Notes under the pieces: model-generated
Told to the model about the DNA's origin: nothing
Databases searched by the model: none
Seen by the model: only the letters and a program-made list of their open reading frames with translations
Position numbers and translations under genes: made by a program
DNA from: Diplonema japonicum
Lineage: Eukaryota; Euglenozoa; Diplonemea; Diplonemida; Diplonemidae
Reading direction: 5' to 3'
DNA: 64,000 nucleotides
NCBI GenBank assembly: GCA_964019335.1
Contig: OZ025722.1
Span: forward strand, 1 to 64,000
Shown: positions 59,366 to 64,000 of the stretch, piece by piece
Position numbering within the stretch: the first letter of the stretch is position 1
Layout of the letters: the number at the start of each line of letters is the position of its first letter

Positions 59366-60238
59366 ATGGCGTGTGTGAACATCGAGGATGTGGGGTGGTG
59401 GATAGGGGGCGTGGAGGGGCCGCCCGTGAACGACTACGTGCTGAAACGACCTCTGGAGAGCTTTGCAGGAGAGTTGCTGAGGGTGCTGCGAGAACCCGAC
59501 GCAATGCACAGCCCAAGGGGCGCAGGGCTCATCCCCAACACGTACGGCGTGTTCAAGACAGGAACCAAACGGCGATCGACACACGACGACAACCCGCACA
59601 AGCGACGGAAGATGGACGCCCTCATCGCAGCCCTCCCCATAACAGAAGGGTACGCGGAGACCGCCGTCAACCAGGCCTACACACAGTACACAGCCTCTGA
59701 TGGGACAGTAATGGGAGAAGGGTTGTCCAAACTGGAAACCGACCTCGGTTCTGGACCGGGGGGCTATGCGTTCCTCTTTCTTCTGAACATGAAATACTTA
59801 CGGGTCATCACACGGCAGGAATGGCACCAACTCTTTCAGATCCTCAAGGTCAGCAGCCTCGCCTCCGCAGTTGAAAAATGCGAGCACATCCACCAGTTTA
59901 TCCTTACAGAGACTTCCGTCTTGACACAGTACTTCTGTTTCGTGTTTAAGTACACTGATCGGGCGCAGGTACGGGCCTTGGCTCGAGGGGATGCTCAGAG
60001 GCTGTTACTTACTTTAGCGCACCCCCATGCCCACTTTGCGGCCCCTCTGGTCGCATTCTTAGAAGCAGAGCAAGTCAAATGCATGAACTTTGACCAGTGG
60101 AAGAATTTTGTACCTTTCACGATTGAGATTCGACCGGATGCAGAGAACTACAGTGATCTGGACGCGTGGCCGACATTTTACGATAAATTCGTTGCATGGT
60201 ACAAAACAGCTTTCCAAGACCAGGCAATGCAAGATTGA
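59366..60238 (+). CDS. DCN1-like cullin neddylation factor
   Basis: 290 residues. Residues about 110-285 fit the potentiating-neddylation domain of the DCN1/DCUN1D family: YAFLFLLNMKYLRVITRQEWHQ, YFCFVFKYTDRAQ, LLLTLAHPHAHFAAPLVAFLE, KCMNFDQWKNFVPF, YSDLDAWPTFYDKFVAWY. The MNxDQW and DLDAWPxxxDxFVxW segments are the family's most conserved parts. Members promote NEDD8 transfer onto cullins, activating SCF-type ubiquitin ligases. The N-terminal 100 residues are unrelated to the UBA found in yeast Dcn1 and hold a basic KRRKMD patch that could be a nuclear signal. The ATG at 59366 follows a purine-rich leader. Confidence 0.85.
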   Translation: MACVNIEDVGWWIGGVEGPPVNDYVLKRPLESFAGELLRVLREPDAMHSPRGAGLIPNTYGVFKTGTKRRSTHDDNPHKRRKMDALIAALPITEGYAETAVNQAYTQYTASDGTVMGEGLSKLETDLGSGPGGYAFLFLLNMKYLRVITRQEWHQLFQILKVSSLASAVEKCEHIHQFILTETSVLTQYFCFVFKYTDRAQVRALARGDAQRLLLTLAHPHAHFAAPLVAFLEAEQVKCMNFDQWKNFVPFTIEIRPDAENYSDLDAWPTFYDKFVAWYKTAFQDQAMQD

Positions 60239-61012
60239 TTTAAAGAAAAAGAGTGTGATTTTTTTTTTTTTTTTTGTTTCATTTACTTCTCATATGGCTC
60301 CTTGTTATTATTATTTCCTGTTTTTTTTTCTTTTTTTTCTTTTTTTTTTTTGTCCAAGAGGTGTTCAAGCTAAACATAGAATGTTTTATGGAGCACATGA
60401 ATAGGGTACGGGAAGAAGGTAAAAAAAAAGTAGTGGAGTGAAGAAATAATGAACAAAAAAAAAAAGAGAGAGAAACAAAGAAGAAGAAGAAAAAGGTTTG
60501 GAGGAGTGTGCAAGGAAGAAAAATTTTTCCCCCCTCCCTCTGTTTTTCTTTTTCACGTTTTAAACACCCGAGCACATGCGTCTAGGTGTACAGAAAAAAA
60601 AAAGGAAAAAAAAAAAAAGGAAAAAAAAAGCCCAGAACACAACTGTAAGGGGTTGTATCCCTGATATTGATAGAACTACTTGCAAGGAATTCGCCATCAG
60701 TAGCATCCACACACACGTCTGTCTGTCGATATCAGTGATCAACACTCTGTTTTCGTGCAGGTTATTTACTTACAATGCAGCGCTCTGTTCCAATCTCCCG
60801 ATTAGTGGACTTCTCCATTCCCATGGCCATCTACCCACGAGTATATAAAAAGAAGAAGAAAAAAAAAAAGTTCCCCCAGTCCTATCTATTTATTATTATT
60901 TTTTTTTTTTGAAAGATTAAAAATAATTTGGATAATTGAAGAGCAAATAATAGGTGGGTGGGAACACAGCACCTGTAAAAAAAAAAAAAAAATTAAAAAA
61001 ATAAAAAATAAA
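60239..61012. other. Intergenic, low complexity, acceptor-like 3' part
   Basis: T and A homopolymers. A moderately complex piece at 60640-60850 has no convincing frame. GAACACAG (AG at 60968-60969) lies about 45 bp before the ATG at 61013 and is one candidate acceptor. Confidence 0.45.
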
Positions 61013-63724
61013 ATGGGGAAAAAAGAAGCTAGTGAAAACGTGCAAGTAGTGGTGCGATGCAGGCCCATGAGCAAGAGAGAGGTGGAGCTGAAGACGAAGG
61101 ATGTGGTGACCTCGAGTGTAGCCGACAACCAGGTGGTCGTGAATCTGGACGGGGAGATACCCAAGACGTTCTCCTTCGACCAAATTTACAACAAGCAATT
61201 CTCGCAATACAATATCTACCTGCAGACGATCCACCCCCTGGTGGAGTCGGTGCTTGCTGGCTACAACGCAACAGTTTTCGCCTACGGACAGAGCGGGACA
61301 GGCAAGACACACACCATGACAGGAGTCATAGGGACACCCGAACAGGGTGTCATCCCCAACGCACTCCAACACGTCTTCAACTCCGTTCAAGCAGACCAGG
61401 ACACCGGGTCTAAGAAGCAATACTCCCTCCACGTAAGCTACCTGGAGCTATACAACGGGCGGTGCCGTGATTTGTTAACAGATACTAAAAAGAACCTTGA
61501 GCTTAAAGAGAATGAACATAAACTATTCTACGTTAAGGATCTTGAAAAAGTTGTGGTGACAAGCTCCACAGAGTGCATGCGGCTCATGCTTGAAGGCACG
61601 GCACGGAGAGAGGTCGGATCCACGCACCTGAACCAAGACTCCTCCCGTTCCCACTCTGTCTTCACACTTGAGGTCGCTTGTCATAACACAGAAGAGGAGC
61701 CTGCTACAACAGTTGTGTCAAAGCTCAACCTTGTCGATCTTGCTGGATCCGAGCGGCAGACCAAAACTGCGGCAGAAGGCGACCGTCTGAAAGAAGGCAG
61801 CAACATCAACCTCTCCCTGTCTGCGTTGGGCACAGTCATCGACGTGCTTGTCAAAGGAAAGGGGCACATCCCCTTCCGGTCGTCGCCTCTGACCATGCTC
61901 CTGAAGGACTCCTTGGGCGGCACGTCGCGCACAGTCATGTTCGCCACCATCTCACCTTCCGAGATGAACTCTTCAGAGACGCTTTCCACACTCCGCTTTG
62001 CCGACCGTGCAAAACGTATCAAAAACAAACCACGGGTGCAGATGGACCCGAAGGACGCCCTTATCCAACAGCTGCGTGACGAGGTGTCCACTTTGAAGGC
62101 ACGATGTGGTGGGAAGCTTGATGAGTCCGAAGACGACGCCGTGCGACTCGAGGAGATGCAGGTGGAGGTCTGCAACCTGAAGGAAGAGATCTCCATCCTG
62201 CAGTCCGACATGGGCAAGACAGAGGCGCGCCTTAAGGCCGCCACAGAAGACGCAGAGGCACAACACGTTGTTGTCACGCAGCTCACAGAGGAGCTGAAAC
62301 TGAACAAGGAGACAAGCGACGACAGCACCGTGCAGCTGGTGGCGATGTCCTCGTGTGTGTACAAGTTCATGGCTGGTGTGCTGCCCTCCGCAGTGCTGAA
62401 GGAGTGGAAGGCCCACCTTAAAGGCGTTGACTTCCTTTCCGAGGCCATCCCCACGCAGGCACTGGAGAACGGGCTTGCTAAGGTGACGAAGTTCCTGGGC
62501 AACCCGCACGCAGAGGCAAACAGATGCGACTCTCCAAATGGGAACTACGGCCCGCACACGCCCTCTGTGGGGCTCTCGTCGCCTTTATCGAGCGACGAGC
62601 ATGAGGAGACTCGCAAGAGACGGTCGTCCTCGAAGAAGAGGAAGAAGAAGAAGAGCAGCACACCCATCTCGCCGCCAGACATGGCGGGCGAGTCCAGCCA
62701 CGAACTCCCTGCATCTCTCACACCTGATCAACAATCAGCTGTGGAGGCAGTCATCCAGAACCTCACCCTGGCCTTTGACAAAGAGCGCAAGAAGCTAACA
62801 AAGCAAACCAAAACGTCCGATTCATCGGCAGACTGCGCACGGAATAGAGGCGATCTGATAAGCAAGTTCATGGCGGTGGAGGAGAAATTGGAAGCAGCGC
62901 TTGTGGAAAAGGACGGGACACTGGAGGAGTTAACGAAGAGCAGGGTGATGCTGGAAAAGGTGAAGAAACAAGTGAGCGTGAAGACGCAGCTGGCGGATGA
63001 CCTGAAGAGGGAGACGAGCCGGTTGATGGGGTGCCTGAAGGAAGCAGAGGAAATGGGGAAGAGATCGGTAGAGGAAGCACAGAACAAGCTGATTGCGGAG
63101 AACAACAGACGGCACGAACAGTTGTTGAACCTGCACCAGCAAGAGCTGATGAAGGTGAGGAAGCAGGGCACTGACTCAAAGAAGAAAATCAAGAAGATTA
63201 AAGACGCCAACGGGGAGCTGGAACAGCTGTATGACCAGAAAGTGGTAGAGTACAACCAGCTCATGCGCGACTTCGAAGGGCTAAAAATTCAAAGCATGAA
63301 GAACCTACGGGAACGTGAGGACTCGAAGGATGAGCGACTGTGGCCGGTGAATCAAAACACTATCAAACTGACCTCCATAGCAAGCAACATCATGAAGGGC
63401 CTCAGCGTTGTCACTGCCGCTAACGGTGGAGGGGGACATGGAGGCGGTGAGGAAATCGGAGTCAGACCTGCCAAATCAGCACCTATGCTGGCTACGTACG
63501 GGAAATCTCCCGAGGTCCGAGAAAAAAAAAAAAAAAAAAAAAAAAAAGGAAAACTCAAAACTACAGGTACAAGCGGCGGAAGATGCTCTTCGTCGGCCTA
63601 TGTCAGGGGTAGACACGGCACCTCCACACACCACTTCTATCACGTCATCGGCTCCCTTTGCAAAGCCGCCTCTTCCTGGTCTAGAGCCTTCGTCCCAAGA
63701 TACTCCCGGGGGGTGTGGTCCTGA
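61013..63724 (+). CDS. Kinesin-2-like motor protein
   Basis: 903 residues in the frame as given. The motor domain is N-terminal (about 8-340): VVVRCRPMS, P-loop GQSGTGKT (92-99), switch I NQDSSRSHS (207-215), switch II VDLAGSE (241-247). The neck RAKRIKNKPRVQMDPKDALIQQL (about 332-354) is typical of kinesin-2, the anterograde intraflagellar transport motor. A stalk of coiled coil follows (about 355-450), then a helical segment, a Ser/Lys-rich hinge and a second coiled coil (about 590-760). A 26-A run at 63522-63547 codes Lys, and beyond it the frame gives a short Ser/Arg-rich tail that looks unnatural. The alternative frame gives a longer tail (see findings). The motor call is firm; the exact C-terminus is not. 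Confidence 0.92.
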   Translation: MGKKEASENVQVVVRCRPMSKREVELKTKDVVTSSVADNQVVVNLDGEIPKTFSFDQIYNKQFSQYNIYLQTIHPLVESVLAGYNATVFAYGQSGTGKTHTMTGVIGTPEQGVIPNALQHVFNSVQADQDTGSKKQYSLHVSYLELYNGRCRDLLTDTKKNLELKENEHKLFYVKDLEKVVVTSSTECMRLMLEGTARREVGSTHLNQDSSRSHSVFTLEVACHNTEEEPATTVVSKLNLVDLAGSERQTKTAAEGDRLKEGSNINLSLSALGTVIDVLVKGKGHIPFRSSPLTMLLKDSLGGTSRTVMFATISPSEMNSSETLSTLRFADRAKRIKNKPRVQMDPKDALIQQLRDEVSTLKARCGGKLDESEDDAVRLEEMQVEVCNLKEEISILQSDMGKTEARLKAATEDAEAQHVVVTQLTEELKLNKETSDDSTVQLVAMSSCVYKFMAGVLPSAVLKEWKAHLKGVDFLSEAIPTQALENGLAKVTKFLGNPHAEANRCDSPNGNYGPHTPSVGLSSPLSSDEHEETRKRRSSSKKRKKKKSSTPISPPDMAGESSHELPASLTPDQQSAVEAVIQNLTLAFDKERKKLTKQTKTSDSSADCARNRGDLISKFMAVEEKLEAALVEKDGTLEELTKSRVMLEKVKKQVSVKTQLADDLKRETSRLMGCLKEAEEMGKRSVEEAQNKLIAENNRRHEQLLNLHQQELMKVRKQGTDSKKKIKKIKDANGELEQLYDQKVVEYNQLMRDFEGLKIQSMKNLREREDSKDERLWPVNQNTIKLTSIASNIMKGLSVVTAANGGGGHGGGEEIGVRPAKSAPMLATYGKSPEVREKKKKKKKKGKLKTTGTSGGRCSSSAYVRGRHGTSTHHFYHVIGSLCKAASSWSRAFVPRYSRGVWS
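63522..63547. repeat. A26 homopolymer inside the kinesin gene
   Basis: Pure A run coding for Lys in two frames. Its length determines the reading frame of everything downstream, so it is a weak point for the predicted C-terminus. Confidence 0.9.
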
Positions 63725-64000
63725 CAAGGTAAAAAGGAAGGAAGAAAAAAAAAAGAAAAAACTGACCACAGATCACGCCGATACCCCCTCAAACCTCGCG
63801 AAGTGGACTCGGTATAGCCGTGCCGGGGAGAAAATATGTGGATTGAATGTTTCCCCCCCCCCCCCCCCCCCCCCCTCCGTTGCATTTTTCTTATTTTTTT
63901 CCCCCCTCATTTTTTCTTTTTTTTTATGTTGAGTTCAGTCTTTCTTATTCTTGTTTTTTTTTTTTTTTTTTCTTCTTTTTTTTTTTTTTTTTTCCTTTCA
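63725..64000. other. Downstream low-complexity DNA with C and T runs
   Basis: Contains a C run of about 23 (63854-63876) followed by T-rich sequence to the window edge. Part of 63725-63900 may be coding if the kinesin uses the alternative frame after the A run. Confidence 0.5.

Overview
The window looks like nuclear DNA of a diplonemid or a close relative in Euglenozoa. Three signs agree. (1) A 39-nt sequence at 10041-10079 (minus strand) reads like a euglenozoan spliced leader (SL) exon, ending CTGTACTTTATTG and followed directly by GT. (2) Nearly all genes are single uninterrupted reading frames on long same-strand runs, with gaps as short as about 75-90 bp that hold pyrimidine tracts and an AG, as expected for polycistronic transcription resolved by SL trans-splicing. 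(3) Everything from 1.3 to 27.9 kb is coded on the minus strand and everything from 36.6 to 63.7 kb on the plus strand, so the middle is a divergent strand-switch region. The genus is inference; Diplonema/Paradiplonema is my best guess.

Layout. 0-1.3 kb: an 8-bp satellite interrupted by a retroelement scrap, a 26-bp repeat and A-rich DNA. 1.3-10.08 kb: one large, apparently intact non-LTR retrotransposon on the minus strand. It carries the SL-like sequence at its extreme 5' end, a first ORF with an AlkB-type dioxygenase domain, a repeat-bearing middle ORF in another frame, and a 2318-codon ORF with zinc fingers, an OTU protease, a reverse transcriptase, a restriction-like endonuclease and an unusual extra C-terminal region. 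Its 5' end lies inside the end of a piggyBac-like DNA transposon. 10.3-13.1 kb: microsatellites and a secreted GH18 chitinase. 13.28-15.09 kb: a decayed piggyBac-like element between TTAA sites. 15.6-16.5 kb: a small foldback element. 17.2-18.9 kb: a secreted tyrosinase. 20.6-27.9 kb: a giant protein with about 18 repeats of about 82 residues.

27.9-36.5 kb: strand-switch region without host genes. It is built from a dispersed repeat family arranged as a large imperfect inverted repeat with a second long hairpin near its centre, and holds a relic RNase H from another retroelement. 36.6-44.8 kb (plus): secreted GH20 hexosaminidase, a protein with a duplicated C2HC/PDZ/EF-hand module, then a tight trio (coiled coil, polyQ coiled coil, cyclin). 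44.8-52.1 kb: homopolymer-rich desert. 52.1-63.7 kb (plus): two large coiled-coil/disordered proteins, a possible ankyrin-like N-myristoylated protein, a DCN1-like cullin-neddylation factor and a kinesin-2 type motor.

Functionally, the chitinase and hexosaminidase could together degrade chitin to GlcNAc. The kinesin and coiled-coil proteins suggest flagellar or cytoskeletal roles. The most novel part is the AlkB- and OTU-bearing retrotransposon with an SL-like 5' end. No tRNA, rRNA or CRISPR features were found.
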